Counted from the first letter of the stretch, positions 16,935 through 27,276 are shown. The stretch: DNA of 64,000 bases from Spirochaetota bacterium (GCA_018262985.1 JADFDI010000008.1:62001-126000); one strand, 5' to 3'. Notes: generated by a model not told the origin, from the letters alone. Translations and numbers: made by a program.

Positions 16935-18635
16935 ATGGCAGTTATCCGCAAAAAGCGCGCGTCGACCGCCGAGGGCGACGGGATCAATCCCGGGGAACAG
17001 CCGTCCCTCCTCGCAGAGGAGCAGGCCGAATCCGGACCGGCTGAAACCGGGGAGACCGAGCCGACGGCGGAACCTGGCGAGGCCGTGGACTCCGAGCTTT
17101 CCGGCGAGCGCGAGCCCGCGCGCGTACGGATCAAGCGCAAGGTTCCCCGCCCTGAAGGCGAACGCGCGGCTCCGGAGGGCTTCGCCGGGGCAGCGCGGCC
17201 CGAGCTCGAGTCCGGGAAGTCCACCTTCTCGCCGGGCTTCGTGAGGCGGCAGGAGAGCTTCGAACGCTCCGCCCCGTCGGGCTTCGCCGGACCGGCCGGC
17301 TTCACCGGACCGGCCGGCTTCGAGGCGCCGCCGGCGCGGCCCGAGTCCACCGAGAACCGCTCGCGGCTCTCGATCAACGACCTGACCAGCATGCCCGTCA
17401 AGGAGCTCAGGGACCTGGCCGCCAGTTACGGCATCGGCCACGAGGACATGGTGACGCTCAAGAAGCAGGAGCTCATCTTCCACACCCTGAAGGCCCACAC
17501 CGACCACGGCGGCATCATCTACGCCTACGGTTCGCTCGAAATACTGCCCGACGGCTACGGCTTCCTCCGCTCGCCCCAGAACTCCTACCTGCCCGGCACA
17601 GACGATATCTACATCAGCCCGAGCCAGATCCGCCTGTTCAACCTGAAGACCGGCGACACGGTGTACGGCCAGATCCGCAGCCCGAAGGAGGGCGAGCGCT
17701 TCTTCGCCATGCTGCGCGTCGAACAGGTCAACTTCGACGAACCGGCGGTCGCGCAGAACCGCATCCCCTTCGAGAACCTGACCCCGCTCTACCCCAACGC
17801 CAAGCTCAACCTCGAGACCGCCACCGAGGAGATCTCGACCCGCATCATCAACCTTTTCTGCCCCATCGGCAAGGGCCAGCGCGCGCTCATCGTCTCGCCG
17901 CCGCGCACCGGCAAGACCATCCTCATGCAGCGCATCGCCAACGCCATCACGAAGAACCATCCCGAGGTCTACCTCATCGTCCTCCTGATCGACGAGCGCC
18001 CCGAGGAAGTCACCGACATGGAGCGCACCGTCAAGGCCGAGGTCATTTCCTCCACCTTCGACGAGCAGGCCACGCGCCACGTCCAGGTGGCGGAAATGGT
18101 GCTGGAGAAGGCCAAGCGCCTCGTGGAGCACGGCAAGGACGTGGTCATCCTCCTCGACTCGATCACCCGCCTCGCGCGCGCCTACAACCAGACCGTGCCC
18201 ACCTCCGGCAAGATCCTCTCGGGCGGCGTCGACTCCAACGCCCTCCACAAACCCAAGCGCTTCTTCGGCGCCGCGCGCAACATCGAGGGCGGCGGCTCGC
18301 TCTCGATCATCGCCACGGCCCTGGTGGACACCGGAAGCCGCATGGACGAGGTCATCTTCGAGGAGTTCAAGGGCACCGGCAACATGGAGATCAACCTCGA
18401 CCGCAGGCTCTCCGACCGCCGCCTCTACCCCGCGCTCAACATCAAGAAGTCCGGCACCCGCAAGGAGGAGCTCCTCCTCACCGAGGAAGAGCTCCAGAAG
18501 GTGTGGATACTCCGCAAGGTCATCAACCCGATGGACGACGTGGAGATAATCGAGCTCCTGATTGACAAGATGATGAAATCCAAGAATAATGAGGCCTTCC
18601 TGCGCTCGATGAACAGCCCGATGGGCGGCAACTAG
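16935..18635 (+). CDS. rho: Transcription termination factor Rho
   Basis: '[26 protein letters not shown]...[15 protein letters not shown]...[57 protein letters not shown]'. Confidence 0.98.
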   Translation: MAVIRKKRASTAEGDGINPGEQPSLLAEEQAESGPAETGETEPTAEPGEAVDSELSGEREPARVRIKRKVPRPEGERAAPEGFAGAARPELESGKSTFSPGFVRRQESFERSAPSGFAGPAGFTGPAGFEAPPARPESTENRSRLSINDLTSMPVKELRDLAASYGIGHEDMVTLKKQELIFHTLKAHTDHGGIIYAYGSLEILPDGYGFLRSPQNSYLPGTDDIYISPSQIRLFNLKTGDTVYGQIRSPKEGERFFAMLRVEQVNFDEPAVAQNRIPFENLTPLYPNAKLNLETATEEISTRIINLFCPIGKGQRALIVSPPRTGKTILMQRIANAITKNHPEVYLIVLLIDERPEEVTDMERTVKAEVISSTFDEQATRHVQVAEMVLEKAKRLVEHGKDVVILLDSITRLARAYNQTVPTSGKILSGGVDSNALHKPKRFFGAARNIEGGGSLSIIATALVDTGSRMDEVIFEEFKGTGNMEINLDRRLSDRRLYPALNIKKSGTRKEELLLTEEELQKVWILRKVINPMDDVEIIELLIDKMMKSKNNEAFLRSMNSPMGGN

Positions 18636-18714
18636 CGCGAAGGAAAATCAGCACGCCGTCGCGAAAGCCGGTATTCTGGCAATCCGATATGGCGGCGCAC
18701 GAAGGAGGTTTGCC

Positions 18715-18918
18715 GTGCAGCAGGATATCCACCCCAAGTACGAGCTCACCACGATCACGTGCGCCTGCGGGAATGTCATTGAGACCCGTTCGACGGTAAA
18801 GAACATCCAGGTCGAAATTTGCTCGGCCTGCCACCCTTTCTTTACCGGCAAGCAGAAACTGGTCGACACCGCGGGCCGCATCGAGCGGTTCCGGAAGAAG
18901 TACGGGATCAAGGAGTAA
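18715..18918 (+). CDS. rpmE: 50S ribosomal protein L31
   Basis: [67 protein letters not shown] start. Confidence 0.97.
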   Translation: MQQDIHPKYELTTITCACGNVIETRSTVKNIQVEICSACHPFFTGKQKLVDTAGRIERFRKKYGIKE

Positions 18919-18943
18919 GACTCCTTCCCTCCTCACGGAACGA

Positions 18944-18974
18944 ACGGCCGCCCCTCCGGGCGGCCGTTTTGTTT
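18944..18974 (+). terminator. Intrinsic terminator after rpmE
   Basis: ACGGCCGCCC-CTCC-GGGCGGCCGT-TTTGTTT. Confidence 0.9.
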
Positions 18975-19007
18975 CGTCGCGCGCGAATGGAAGCGCGGTT
19001 TCCCCCG

Positions 19008-19607
19008 TCAGGGCTCGGCGACCAGGTCGGCGAGGAGGGCGGCCATCCGGCGGGCGGCGCGGCCGCGGTGGGAGACGCGCGACTTCTCTTCCATCGTGAG
19101 CTCCGCGACCGAGCGTCCGAGCTCCGGCAGGAACACGACCGGGTCGTAACCGAAGCCGCCGGAGCCGCGGGGAGCCTCGAGGAGGACGCCTTCGCAGGTT
19201 TCCTGGGCGGAGAAATGACGGTTGCCCGAAAGCACCAGGGTCAGGCAGCAGACGAAGCGGCAGGAGCGGTCGCGCTCGCCTCGCATGACCTCGAGGAGGA
19301 GGCGGTTGCGGTCCGATGCTTCCAGCTTCGGACCGCCGTCGACCTGCCCGTACCGCGCGGAGCGGATGCCCGGTTCGCCGGAGAGCGCGTCGACGCAGAG
19401 CCCCGAGTCGTCGGCGAGCACCGGAGCGCGAACGAGGGCGTGGAGGGCCCTCGCCTTGATGAGGGAGTTGGCGAGGAAGTCCTCGCCGTCCTCCGCCGGG
19501 TCGAACGCGACGCCCGCGTCGCGGGGCAGGCGGAGCTCGACGCCGGGAAGGAGGGGCGCGAGCTCCTCGACCTTGTGCGGGTTGTTGGTGGCCAGATAGA
19601 CGATCAT
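19008..19607 (-). CDS. rdgB: RdgB/HAM1 family non-canonical purine NTP pyrophosphatase
   Basis: 'VYLATNNPHKVEEL...VLADDSGLCVDALSGEPGIRSARYG...GGFGYDPVVFLPELGRSVAELTMEEKSRVSHRGRA'. Confidence 0.95.
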   Translation of the reverse strand: MIVYLATNNPHKVEELAPLLPGVELRLPRDAGVAFDPAEDGEDFLANSLIKARALHALVRAPVLADDSGLCVDALSGEPGIRSARYGQVDGGPKLEASDRNRLLLEVMRGERDRSCRFVCCLTLVLSGNRHFSAQETCEGVLLEAPRGSGGFGYDPVVFLPELGRSVAELTMEEKSRVSHRGRAARRMAALLADLVAEP

Positions 19608-20503
19608 GAGCCGGATTCTAGCGGGAAGGAAGCGCCCTCGGGAAGTCCCGTCGCCGCGCGCTTGATCCGCGCGAGCCCGGCGTCGACCGTTCCCTTGGGC
19701 ACCCCGAGCAGGATGGCGACGTGCCGGTTCGGAAGCTGGGTCCGCGTCGATCGCACCAGGGCGAGGGCCCTCTCGAAGCGTTCCCGCTCCCGGGCGAGGC
19801 GCTCGGCGAGCATGACCCGCCGAGTCGGATCCTCCTCCCGCAGGTAGCGCCGTTCGAGGCAGGAATAACGGGCCCAGGACGCGTCGCGGAGGCGGACGCG
19901 CCGTTCCAGGCGCGAGCGGGCCCGATCGCCGTAGGAGCGCGCGGCCAGCACCGCCGCGGCCAGCAGCTCGACGCTCATGCCGGAGCGCCGGGCGTAGCGC
20001 TCGACCCGGGCGTCGTCGAGCCAGGGCGCGCACTTCAGGCAGAGGTAGCCGGCGCGCGTCGCGAGCGAACGGCTCGCGCGCGTCGGCCTGGACGCGGGCT
20101 CGCGCCCCCCGGAAGCGGGCCGCTCGGCGCACATCCACCCGTCCGTCCCGTCGGGCGCTTCGGGTTCGAGCGCCTCGACGGCCAGGCTCGCCTCGATCTC
20201 TCCGACGGCCTCGAAATCGGCGGAACGAGCGCCGCGGCGCCTGAGGCTGAGCGCGAAGTAGCGCGTAGCCGAGCGGAGGTAGGCCTCGAAGGGAACGTCC
20301 CTTTCCTCGAAGCGCGTCACGAGCCGCGCGAGCCGTTCCCCGTAGCGGCTAAAAATCTCTCCGACGTCGTCTTCCCCGGAGAGCCCGTAGCGCCGCGGAT
20401 CGCGGTACAACTCGCGGGCCACGAGCGCGAGCGCGGCGCGCAGATCCTCCTCGCCGGAAGCGGCGCGCAGCGCCGCCAGGTGCAATTCGCTCGGCTTTTC
20501 CAT
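19604..20503 (-). CDS. Hypothetical protein with sigma-factor-like (region 4-type HTH) C-terminus
   Basis: AGGAG SD before ATG (20503); C-terminal 'LPNRHVAILLGVPKGTVDAGLARIKRAA' HTH-like; ATGA overlap with rdgB. Confidence 0.7.
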   Translation of the reverse strand: MEKPSELHLAALRAASGEEDLRAALALVARELYRDPRRYGLSGEDDVGEIFSRYGERLARLVTRFEERDVPFEAYLRSATRYFALSLRRRGARSADFEAVGEIEASLAVEALEPEAPDGTDGWMCAERPASGGREPASRPTRASRSLATRAGYLCLKCAPWLDDARVERYARRSGMSVELLAAAVLAARSYGDRARSRLERRVRLRDASWARYSCLERRYLREEDPTRRVMLAERLARERERFERALALVRSTRTQLPNRHVAILLGVPKGTVDAGLARIKRAATGLPEGASFPLESGS

Positions 20504-20604
20504 GGCGACTCCTTGTTGAAAAGGTTTGCCATGTAAATTGCACCAACCGTGCCAACCCTGCCGTGGCCTTGGGACGTCCGGCGGCGAGCGCCTGGCGTCC
20601 GCGC

Positions 20605-21600
20605 TCAGGGCAAGTCGGCGCGATCCTGCGAGAAAGCCCCCGCGAAGGCCTCGAGCAGGCGCTCGCGGACGCTCTCGATGCGGCCGCCTATCGCGAGTCC
20701 CGCCGCGAGCCGGTGCCCGCCGCCGCCGAAGCGGGCCGCTATCGATCCGACGTCGACGAACTCCCTGGACCTGAGGCCCACCGTGCAGTCGGTCGAGGTC
20801 TCCTGCCGGATGATCATGGCGGCCTCCACGCCCGCCACCGTCATGAGGAGTTGGTAGAGCATGTCGGAATCGCGGCTCGCGATGCCGTAGCGCCGCTGGT
20901 CCTCCTCCGTGACGTAGGAGACGAGCAGCCTGCCGTCGAAGTACGGCTCGACGCGGTGGAGTATCTCGCCCATGAGCCGCCGCACCAGGAGCGGCTTGCC
21001 GCCGTACATCGCGGAGAAGGCGCGCTTCGGGGAGGCTCCGGCGGCGACGAGCCGCGCGGCCGCCTCGAAGACGAAGGCGGAGCGCTCGTCGAGGTGCCGG
21101 AAAAAACCCGTGTCCGTGGCGAGGCCGAAGAGGAGCCATTCGGCCTCCTCCCTGGTCGGCGCGTCGCCGGCCGCCTCTATGACCCGGAGCACGAGCTCCG
21201 TCACGGCCGGCGAATGCTCGTCGATGTAGACGACCTCGCCCGAGGACTCGCCGGCGGCGTGGTGGTCGATGAAGGCGAGCGGGAGCTTCGGCAAGCGTTC
21301 GGCGACGCGGCCGATACGCTGCAGGCTCGAACAATCGAGGATGATGGTCGCCGCGTTCCGCTCGTCGAGGCCGGAGGGGGGATAGACCGAGAAGGCGTGC
21401 TCGAAGGGCATGATCTCGGTCCGGGTGAAGGGTCCGGCCGAGAGGAGGGCGACCTTCTTGCCGCGGCGGCGGAGGAAGGACCCGAGCGCGAGCTGGCTGC
21501 CCACGCAGTCGCCGTCCGGCTCCTTGTGGCCGACCACGAGGTACGAGGAGTACTTCCCGAGGAAATCGAACAGCTCGTCCGGTACGGCTTTGCGGTCCAT
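20605..21600 (-). CDS. DHH-family phosphoesterase (NrnA/oligoribonuclease-like)
   Basis: 'VVGHKEPDGDCVGSQLAL', 'IILDCSSLQRIGRV', 'LAFIDHHAAGE', 'FGGGGHRLAAGLAI' DHH/DHHA1 motifs. Confidence 0.93.
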   Translation of the reverse strand: MDRKAVPDELFDFLGKYSSYLVVGHKEPDGDCVGSQLALGSFLRRRGKKVALLSAGPFTRTEIMPFEHAFSVYPPSGLDERNAATIILDCSSLQRIGRVAERLPKLPLAFIDHHAAGESSGEVVYIDEHSPAVTELVLRVIEAAGDAPTREEAEWLLFGLATDTGFFRHLDERSAFVFEAAARLVAAGASPKRAFSAMYGGKPLLVRRLMGEILHRVEPYFDGRLLVSYVTEEDQRRYGIASRDSDMLYQLLMTVAGVEAAMIIRQETSTDCTVGLRSREFVDVGSIAARFGGGGHRLAAGLAIGGRIESVRERLLEAFAGAFSQDRADLP

Positions 21601-21605
21601 GGGCT

Positions 21606-22766
21606 TCACCTGCAGAGGAGCAGGCGGGTCTGGGGCGTCCCGCCCGACACGACGGCCTCGCCGTCGCGGATATAGACGTCGATCTCCGTGCGGAGCCCGA
21701 AGTCCTCGAAGTAGATGCCCGGCTCGATCGAGAAGCAGGATCCTTCGACGAGGAGCCGCCGGTCGGGGAACTCCACCGAATCGAGGTTCGCGCCGGAGCC
21801 GTGGCACTCCGTGTCGATGCCGTGGCCGAGGCGGTGGCGCAGGGCCGCCCCGTGCCCGGCCCCGATGAGGATTTCCCGGGCGCGCGCGTCCGCTTCGGCG
21901 CCGCTCGGCGGCGTTCCGGCCGCCAGGCGCTCCTTGATGAAGGCGAGCGCGCCGTCGCGGGCGGCCAGCAGCTCGTCGAAGGCCTTGCCGACGCGGCTCG
22001 GCGCCTCGGTCCCGAAAACGCCGAGCCACGATATGTCCGCGTAGATGGCGCCCGGCGCCTTCGCCTTGGCCCAGAGGTCGAGCTGGACGACGTCGCCGGG
22101 CTCGAAGGTTCTCGAGTTCTCTCCGGGTTCGTAGTGCGGATCTCCCGAATTGGGTCCCGCCGCCACGATGGGCGGGTGATCGCATTCCATTCCGAGCCCG
22201 TCGAAGAGCGAGAGGATGCGCCGCTGCACCTCGCGCTCGGTCACCGGCTTTCCGGCTCGATAGCGCTCCGCTATCTCGGCCCAGACCGCGTCCACGATCG
22301 AGTAGAGCTTGCGGGCCGAGGCTTCGTGGGATTCGATCCCTTTGAGGTCGAGGGTGCCGAGCAGGCGTTGGACGAGGGATTCGGCGCCCCGGAGCTCGAG
22401 CCCGCACGCCTCGAGGAGGAGGGCCGTGCCGTGGTCCAGGTAGCTGACCGCGCTGACCGTCTCCGACCAATGGGCGCCGACCCTTAGGCCGCGGAACGCG
22501 GCTAGCTCGCGCGACAGCGCTTCTCGTCCTGAGTAGACGCGCTTGGCGCCGGGGATCCGGTCGAGTATGCCGGGTTCGACGCCATTGACGATGCGCGTCG
22601 GCTCGCCTTCGGCCGGCACGACGAGGAACCACCAGCGGGTGTTCGTGACGCCGGGGTCCATGCCGACTATGGCGTCCGAAAGCGCGTCGCGGTGCTTGAA
22701 GTTGCAGAAGAGCCACGCGTCCAGGCCTTCGGCCTTGAGCGCGGCGCGTACGGCGTCGAGATTCAT
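21606..22766 (-). CDS. M24-family metallopeptidase (Xaa-Pro aminopeptidase-like)
   Basis: 'DVVQLDLWAKAKAPGAIYADISW', 'GAGHGAALRHRLGHGIDTECHG', 'CFSIEPGIYFEDFGLRTEID' pita-bread fold metal-site pattern. Confidence 0.88.
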   Translation of the reverse strand: MNLDAVRAALKAEGLDAWLFCNFKHRDALSDAIVGMDPGVTNTRWWFLVVPAEGEPTRIVNGVEPGILDRIPGAKRVYSGREALSRELAAFRGLRVGAHWSETVSAVSYLDHGTALLLEACGLELRGAESLVQRLLGTLDLKGIESHEASARKLYSIVDAVWAEIAERYRAGKPVTEREVQRRILSLFDGLGMECDHPPIVAAGPNSGDPHYEPGENSRTFEPGDVVQLDLWAKAKAPGAIYADISWLGVFGTEAPSRVGKAFDELLAARDGALAFIKERLAAGTPPSGAEADARAREILIGAGHGAALRHRLGHGIDTECHGSGANLDSVEFPDRRLLVEGSCFSIEPGIYFEDFGLRTEIDVYIRDGEAVVSGGTPQTRLLLCR

Positions 22767-22885
22767 GGAAATCCTTTCGCCGCGCTCCGGGCGGACCTGA
22801 ACGGGCCGGGCGCGCGGGCTGGGGGACAGCATGGCTCGCCCGCGCCGAATTGGCAAGCGGGGGCGCGCGACGGCCTCCGTCTTCG

Positions 22886-23317
22886 CTAGAACGCCACCTT
22901 GAGCTCCGTGACCTTGAATTTCTCGGCGGCCGCGTCGTCCGTCAGCAGGCCCCAGGTCGAATCCTTGCGATTCGCCTTGACGTAGAGCCTTACGTGGCTG
23001 AAAACGCCGTCCTTGTAGAAGATGGTCATCGACGGGAAGGCCGGATCGTCGGAGACGACCAGGCTGGCCTTGCCTCCGGACTTGAACCACTCGGCCGGGA
23101 TGTAAAGCTCGGCGAAATCGGTCGCTCCCTTGCGGTAGACCACGCGATAGCCGAGCGCGTGGGAGAACACCCTGATGACGTCGAGCCGGAAGGGATAGTA
23201 GGGCGAGGGGTCGCTTATCTTCGGTTCCACCGGGACGCCCGGCCGCTCCTGCGCGACCGCGGGCAGGACGGCGAGGAAGGCGGCGACGACGAAAAGGGCG
23301 ATGAAAATCCGTTTCAT
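22886..23317 (-). CDS. Hypothetical exported protein
   Basis: MKRIFIALFVVAAFLAVLPAVAQ signal peptide; no recognised domain. Confidence 0.75.
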   Translation of the reverse strand: MKRIFIALFVVAAFLAVLPAVAQERPGVPVEPKISDPSPYYPFRLDVIRVFSHALGYRVVYRKGATDFAELYIPAEWFKSGGKASLVVSDDPAFPSMTIFYKDGVFSHVRLYVKANRKDSTWGLLTDDAAAEKFKVTELKVAF

Positions 23318-23427
23318 GCGAGCCTCCGTGAAATCCTTTCCGCTGGAATTATAGGGCCTGGCGGTCCGGCCCGCAAGGCGACGGGGAAAAGTCCGGAGCG
23401 GCCTCGCTTGTACGGAGCGTCGCCGCC

Positions 23428-24111
23428 GTGGATACTTTCCCCATGGCCCCTCCCCTGACCGCCGAGAACCTCCTCGAGCTCGCCTGGCAGCGCCTCGTCC
23501 CGCGCTATCCCGACGCGGAGCCCCTGCTCGCGTACCGGAGCTGCTTCGAGCTCCTCTGCGCCGTGATCCTGTCGGCCCAATGCACCGACGACATGGTGAA
23601 CAAGGTCACGCCCGCCCTCTTCGCCCGCTGGCCCGACGCCTCGTCGATGGCCGCCGCGGATATCGGCGAGCTGGAGGCCGCGGTGAAGCCGACCGGCTTC
23701 TACCGCAACAAGGCGCGCCACCTCAAGGCCTGCGCCGCCGTCCTCGAAAGCCGTTACGGCGGCGCGCCGCCCGCCTCCATCGAGGAGCTGGTCGGCCTGC
23801 CCGGCGTGGGCCGCAAGACCGCCAACCTCGTGGCGAGCGCCTGTTCCGGCGTTCCCGGCATCATCGCGGACACGCACGTCATCCGCCTCTGCGCCCGACT
23901 CGGCCTCGTGCCGAAGGCCGACCCCGATCTGGTCGAACGGCGCATAGCGGCAGCGGCGCCGGCAGCGCGGTGGACGGCGCTCTCGCACGCGCTCAACCGC
24001 CACGGAAAGTTCGTGTGCACCGCGAGAAAGCCCGCTTGCGCGGCCTGCGTCCTGTCGGACGCCTGCCCGTCCTCCGCTTCCTTCGGAAACAAAGCGGCAT
24101 CGAACGCCTGA
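23428..24111 (+). CDS. nth: Endonuclease III
   Basis: 'LLCAVILSAQCTDDMVNKVTPALFARWPD...ELVGLPGVGRKTANLVAS...DTHVIRLCARLGLV...CTARKPACAACVLSDACPS' HhH-GPD and FeS cluster. Confidence 0.96.
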   Translation: MDTFPMAPPLTAENLLELAWQRLVPRYPDAEPLLAYRSCFELLCAVILSAQCTDDMVNKVTPALFARWPDASSMAAADIGELEAAVKPTGFYRNKARHLKACAAVLESRYGGAPPASIEELVGLPGVGRKTANLVASACSGVPGIIADTHVIRLCARLGLVPKADPDLVERRIAAAAPAARWTALSHALNRHGKFVCTARKPACAACVLSDACPSSASFGNKAASNA

Positions 24112-24148
24112 GGCAAGCGTCGCCTCCAAAATCCGGCGTTGCATCGCC

Positions 24149-25804
24149 ATGAGCCAAGCGGAAGAGTCCCCTTCGCGCGGCGGAGGCGCCGCGCTCGTCG
24201 CCGACCCGATCGGCGAGCTCGCCCGTCGACGCTTCGGCGTCGCCGCCGTGCGTCCCTGGCAACGCTTCGTCATGGCCGGCATCCTCGACGGCGTCGCGGA
24301 CGGCGAACGCCGCTCGGCGCGCATGGTCGTGCTGCCGACGGGCGCGGGCAAGAGCCTCTGCTTCCAGGCGCCGGCCTTGCTGGGAGCCGCGCCCACGCTG
24401 GTGGTCTACCCCCTGCTCGCCCTCGTGAACGACCAGGCCCGGAGGCTCGCGGCGGCCGGCGTCGAGTGCGCGGTGCTCCGCGGCGGACTCTCGCCTGAGG
24501 AACGGGAAGCGGTCTTCAGGGCCGTCGAGACCGGGAAGGCTCCCGTCATCCTCTCGAATCCCGAGATGCTCGCGGTGCCGGCGGTGCTGGACCGGCTCTC
24601 GCGGGCCGGCATCCGGCACGTCGCCGTCGACGAGGCCCATTGCGTGGCGGAATGGGGCGACAGCTTCCGGCCCGCCTATCTCGAGCTCGGGAACTCGCTC
24701 CGATCGATCGCGCCGGCGATGCTCACCGCCTTCACCGCGACCGCGAGCCCGCCCGTGCTCGCGCGCGTGGCGGAGCTCCTCTTCGGCGGGCTGCCCTGGA
24801 CGCTGGCCTCGGGCGACCCGGACCGCCCGAACATCGCCTATCGGGTGGAACCCTGCCTATCGAAGCTCCGCGCGGTCGAGCGCCTCGCGCGGGAGCGGCC
24901 GGGGCCCATGATCGTCTTCCGCTCCTCGCGGGACGGCGCGCGGCTCGCGGCGGAAGCCCTCGCCCGCCGGCTCGGCCGGGATCGGGTGCGCTGGTACCAC
25001 GCGGGGCTCGAGCGTGCGGAGAAGCGCGCCGTGGAGGACTGGTTCATGCCCTCGGCGGACGGCGTGCTGGTGGCCACGGTGGCGTTCGGGATGGGAGTCG
25101 ACAAGGCCGACGTCCGCACGGTGGCGCATTGGGATCCGCCGCCCTCCGTCGAAGCCTACCTGCAGGAATCCGGGAGGGCCGGCCGCGACGGGAAAGGCGC
25201 GCTCGCGGTGCTGCTCCTCGGGCCCGACGACCGCGCGCGGGGTGACGGCCCGGTCGCGCGAACTCGCTCGGCGGCCCTGCTCGCCTGGGCCCGCGACCGC
25301 GAACGCTGCCGCCGCGAAGGCCTGCTATCGCTGCTCGGCGACGAGGGCGCCGGTGAACGCGCCTGCGGCGGCTGCGACGTATGCGCGGGCGACGCGCGCG
25401 AAAGCCCGGAAGGGCTCGCGGTCCTCGCCGAGTTCGCGCGGGTCAATTCGGGCAGGTTCGGGGCGGTCGAGACCCTCGACCTGCTGCGCGGGCGAGGGCC
25501 GGCCGGGAAGGCGTGCCCGGGGCGGGGGGCGCTGGCCGACTGGAGCGCCGAGGACGCCCGGGAGCTGTACGAGGCGGCGAAGGCGCTCGGCTTCGTCCGC
25601 GCGGGCCGCGACGGAAGGGTGCGGGGAAGCCGCGGCGCCGCGCCGAAACTGCGACGACGCGCTCGCCTCGATCACTCCTCGGGGAAGTCGTCCTCGTCCG
25701 GCTCCGGCGAGGGAGCCGGGGAGCTCTTCGCGGGCGCTGCGGCCTTGCGGCCCAAGGAACGACGCCTCGGGCCGCCGGGCCTGCGCCAGACCGAGGCCAC
25801 GTGA
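24149..25804 (+). CDS. recQ: RecQ-family ATP-dependent DNA helicase
   Basis: 'VVLPTGAGKSLCFQAPAL', 'VDEAHCVAEWGDSFRPAYLELG', 'TATASPPV', 'GMGVDKADVRTVAHWDPPPSVEAYLQESGRAGRDG', Cys-rich Zn site. Confidence 0.93.
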   Translation: MSQAEESPSRGGGAALVADPIGELARRRFGVAAVRPWQRFVMAGILDGVADGERRSARMVVLPTGAGKSLCFQAPALLGAAPTLVVYPLLALVNDQARRLAAAGVECAVLRGGLSPEEREAVFRAVETGKAPVILSNPEMLAVPAVLDRLSRAGIRHVAVDEAHCVAEWGDSFRPAYLELGNSLRSIAPAMLTAFTATASPPVLARVAELLFGGLPWTLASGDPDRPNIAYRVEPCLSKLRAVERLARERPGPMIVFRSSRDGARLAAEALARRLGRDRVRWYHAGLERAEKRAVEDWFMPSADGVLVATVAFGMGVDKADVRTVAHWDPPPSVEAYLQESGRAGRDGKGALAVLLLGPDDRARGDGPVARTRSAALLAWARDRERCRREGLLSLLGDEGAGERACGGCDVCAGDARESPEGLAVLAEFARVNSGRFGAVETLDLLRGRGPAGKACPGRGALADWSAEDARELYEAAKALGFVRAGRDGRVRGSRGAAPKLRRRARLDHSSGKSSSSGSGEGAGELFAGAAALRPKERRLGPPGLRQTEAT

Positions 25805-25911
25805 CGGGTGAGCGCCCACGCGAACACGAAGACCGCGAGGGCCGCCAGGGCGCGCCAGTCGAGGAGCACCTCGAACGCGATGGAAAGGTCCTCGATGAAG
25901 GCGTCGATCAT
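25672..25911 (-). CDS. Small membrane protein (79 aa), unknown
   Basis: [47 protein letters not shown]...; ATGA overlap with upstream PilZ gene; 133 bp antisense to the recQ 3' end. Confidence 0.6.
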   Translation of the reverse strand: MIDAFIEDLSIAFEVLLDWRALAALAVFVFAWALTRHVASVWRRPGGPRRRSLGRKAAAPAKSSPAPSPEPDEDDFPEE

Positions 25912-27155
25912 TGGTTCGCTCCGGCCGGTGCGGGGATTCCGCTCTCGCCCCGATCGTCCGCGGGGTTCCAGGCCTTGCCGTAGAGGAGGCGATGGAGGCG
26001 CTCGGAGTCCTCCGGCCGGACTTCCTCGAACGCGATGCCGTAGTAGGAATTCCGTCCGTCGTCGTAGCGCCGCGCCACCCGGCCGCGCAGCGAGGTGGGA
26101 CCGCCCGGATGGCGCAGCTCGAGGTCCACGAGGGTGCCCGGTTGCAGGCGGATCTGCAGGCTCGCCAGGGACACCGCGACGAGGCAGCCCGCGGGCGACA
26201 GGTCGACCAGGCTGGCCGCCCGCGGGCTCGGCGGGTTCGAGGAGGCCGTGCGGAAGTAGTCGTGCCGGTGGAGGAGCCAGGCCAGGATGCGGCTGAATTC
26301 CCAAGCCAGGTCGACGGCCGCGAGGTCGAAGGCGATCCGGCGCTCTCGCGAGTTCACCAGACGGACGCATCCGACCACGTACTGGTAATAGCGGATGGGA
26401 CACCAGATCTCGGCGTTGACGCCCGCGATCGCCTTCTCGACGAGCAGGCGCGCGAGCTTCGAACCCTCGGTGAAGAGCGAGGGTCCTTCGAAGTCCTCCT
26501 CCTCGGAGGCGGTCACGATGCGGCCCTCCGGGTAGGGATCGGAAACCGGCAGGCCGGTGCTGGTCGAGGGAATGTAGAGCGCCTTGCCCGTGCGGGCCAC
26601 GATTCGCTCCTCGAGCGTGTCGGGCGCGCGGCCCTTCCACATGACGATGGCGTGCTCGGAGGAGATGGCCTGGGCGCGCTGGCGGAAGCTGGCCACGAGG
26701 GCGGGCATGCTGGACGCGTCGAAGCCCGCGGGTCCCTCGGGCGGGGCCACGTCGACGTATTCCCCGGACTCGGGGTAGTCGAGCTTCACGCGCTCGTTGG
26801 CCAGGATGAAGGTGGCCGAGAAGCCGCGGGGAGCGGCTACGCGCACGTGGCGCCGCTTCGGCGCCCGGACCAGGCGCTCCGGCATCTCGAGGGAGACGCG
26901 GTCCTCGAGCACCTTGCGCGCCTTGGCGACGAAGGAAAGCGTGGTGCCGTGGTGGTCGAAGTAGACGGCCACCGGATCCCAGGAGGCCATCGCCGCGGCC
27001 GCGCCGCGCAGCTCGAGATCGAGGCGGTCCGGGTCGACCGACGCGAGCCGGGCCTCGCCCGACCACCCGGCCTTGTGGACGCGGAGGAGGGTTTTGAGGT
27101 CGCGTGCCGTTTCGAGCACGAATTCCTTCTCGACTCCCGTGACGGTGCTCGCCAT
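25908..27155 (-). CDS. PilZ-domain protein with flagellar-brake-like N-terminal region
   Basis: 'RRHVRVAAPRGFSATFIL' and C-terminal 'RAASLVDLSPAGCLVAVS...LRGRVARRYDDGRNSYYGIAFEEV' PilZ-like patterns. Confidence 0.78.
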   Translation of the reverse strand: MASTVTGVEKEFVLETARDLKTLLRVHKAGWSGEARLASVDPDRLDLELRGAAAAMASWDPVAVYFDHHGTTLSFVAKARKVLEDRVSLEMPERLVRAPKRRHVRVAAPRGFSATFILANERVKLDYPESGEYVDVAPPEGPAGFDASSMPALVASFRQRAQAISSEHAIVMWKGRAPDTLEERIVARTGKALYIPSTSTGLPVSDPYPEGRIVTASEEEDFEGPSLFTEGSKLARLLVEKAIAGVNAEIWCPIRYYQYVVGCVRLVNSRERRIAFDLAAVDLAWEFSRILAWLLHRHDYFRTASSNPPSPRAASLVDLSPAGCLVAVSLASLQIRLQPGTLVDLELRHPGGPTSLRGRVARRYDDGRNSYYGIAFEEVRPEDSERLHRLLYGKAWNPADDRGESGIPAPAGANQ

Positions 27156-27276
27156 CTCGCCTGCCGATCCTCCGCGCGCGATTATAGCATGTCGCGCGCC
27201 GCGAAGGCCAAGCATTCTTCCCCGCGGCGGAGCGCTCGCGGCGGAGCGCTCCGCCGGGGCCGCGGACGCGGCGCAC

